The translations under genes were made by a program, and so were the position numbers. DNA of 6,231 nt from Thermoanaerobaculaceae bacterium. Lineage in GTDB: Bacteria > Acidobacteriota > UBA4820. The DNA lies in assembly GCA_012798145.1 (NCBI GenBank), contig JAAZNT010000009.1:1-6231 (forward strand), written 5' to 3'. Every line of letters starts with the position of its first letter. Position 1 is the first letter of the stretch. Of the stretch, positions 5,761 through 6,231 are shown piece by piece. The notes beneath the pieces were generated by a model, which saw only the letters and a program-made list of their open reading frames with translations, was not told the origin of the DNA and made no database searches.

Positions 5761-6231
5761 ATGAATTTTAAAAAAGAAAATCTCATAAATCACATACCCT
5801 TGTTTGTTTCTTTATTTGTTTTTTTTATAACAACTTTCAATTTTAATCAAGGAGTTGAATTTGTTGATGAGGGCGTCCTTAATATGGGCGCTTGGAGAAT
5901 TTCTGAAGGACAAGTGCCTTACAGGGATTTTTTCATCCCCTACACTCCTCTTTCTTTTTATTTTCTTGCCTTTTTTTATAAGATTTTCGGTGTTTCTGTC
6001 ATCACGGGCAGGTTGACTGCTATATTTCTTTCAGCAATATTTATTTTCAGCATTTATCTTCTTTCAAAAAAAACCATAAATAATCCTCTTTTCGCTTCTA
6101 TTCCAATAATTTTTTTGACACAAGCGGGAATGGTTAGTTGGCATTTTGCAAGCCACCACTGGCTCGGCAATATTTTTACTATTTTTTCTATTTATCTTGC
6201 ACTTATTTTCTTTGAAACTTCTGCAATTAAA
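5761..6231 (+). CDS. Membrane glycosyltransferase, ArnT/PMT-like GT-C family (N-terminal part, 3' end outside window)
   Basis: The frame is open from ATG 5761 to the window edge, 157 codons. The protein is very hydrophobic with likely membrane helices at about 12-28, 62-77, 83-101, 108-125 and 134-151. After the first helix comes FVDEGVLNMGAWRI (35-48) and EGQVPYRDFF (49-58). This matches the first-loop signature of GT-C enzymes that use polyprenyl-linked sugars: an acidic DE pair (D36, E37) near the catalytic position, then a G.VPYRDF motif. Such enzymes transfer sugars to lipid, protein or cell-wall acceptors on the outer face of the membrane; donor and acceptor cannot be told from this fragment. 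The start is preceded only by a weak ribosome site, and an ATG at 5756 opens a two-codon frame ending inside the start (ATGGAATGA). The gene begins 19 bases after the previous stop and may or may not share its transcript. Confidence 0.75.
   Translation, partial: MNFKKENLINHIPLFVSLFVFFITTFNFNQGVEFVDEGVLNMGAWRISEGQVPYRDFFIPYTPLSFYFLAFFYKIFGVSVITGRLTAIFLSAIFIFSIYLLSKKTINNPLFASIPIIFLTQAGMVSWHFASHHWLGNIFTIFSIYLALIFFETSAIK

Noticed and set aside
5756..5764. ATG GAA TGA minimal frame overlapping the glycosyltransferase start.
   Set aside because: Two codons without a ribosome site; most likely chance in AT-rich sequence.

Overview
The window is an AT-rich bacterial segment (by eye about 35-40% GC) in which every supported gene lies on the plus strand. 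The genes are packed head to tail, with overlaps or gaps of at most about 60 bases. It contains no rRNA, tRNA, insertion sequence or CRISPR array. The gene content is bacterial housekeeping: guanylate kinase, RNA polymerase omega, PhoH, a 7TM-HD cyclic-nucleotide phosphodiesterase, YbeY and a CBS/CorC protein. I cannot name the phylum from sequence alone. The mix of families and the AT-rich, overlap-heavy organisation would suit an uncultured or deep-branching bacterium, but that is inference.

Layout. Bases 3-209 are the 3' end of gmk, which overlaps rpoZ (202-438) by 8 bases. The end of rpoZ and the 61-base gap after it (about 380-499) form a GC-rich, inverted-repeat-rich patch unlike the rest of the window, ending in a hairpin just before phoH. 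Then follow phoH (500-1450), a pgpH-like 7TM-HD gene (1469-3814), ybeY (3792-4217), a CorC/CNNM-CBS membrane protein (4214-5452), a small MTH1187-family thiamine-binding-like protein (5433-5741), and the first 157 codons of a membrane glycosyltransferase of the ArnT/PMT-like type (5761 to the window edge).

How the genes work together. gmk and rpoZ are a classic pair (GTP supply and RNA polymerase assembly). phoH, 7TM-HD, ybeY and corC form a widely conserved bacterial cluster tied to RNA and ribosome quality control (PhoH with YbeY), cyclic-di-AMP turnover (7TM-HD) and cation homeostasis (CorC). Overlaps of 23, 4 and 20 bases across pgpH/ybeY/corC/MTH1187 indicate one translationally coupled operon. 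No convincing promoter or rho-independent terminator is visible, so transcription probably enters from upstream of the window.

I see no clearly new biological system. The points most worth a second look are the structured GC-rich patch that supplies the tail of RpoZ and separates the two conserved clusters, the hairpin at the phoH start, and the degenerate membrane domain of the CorC-like protein.
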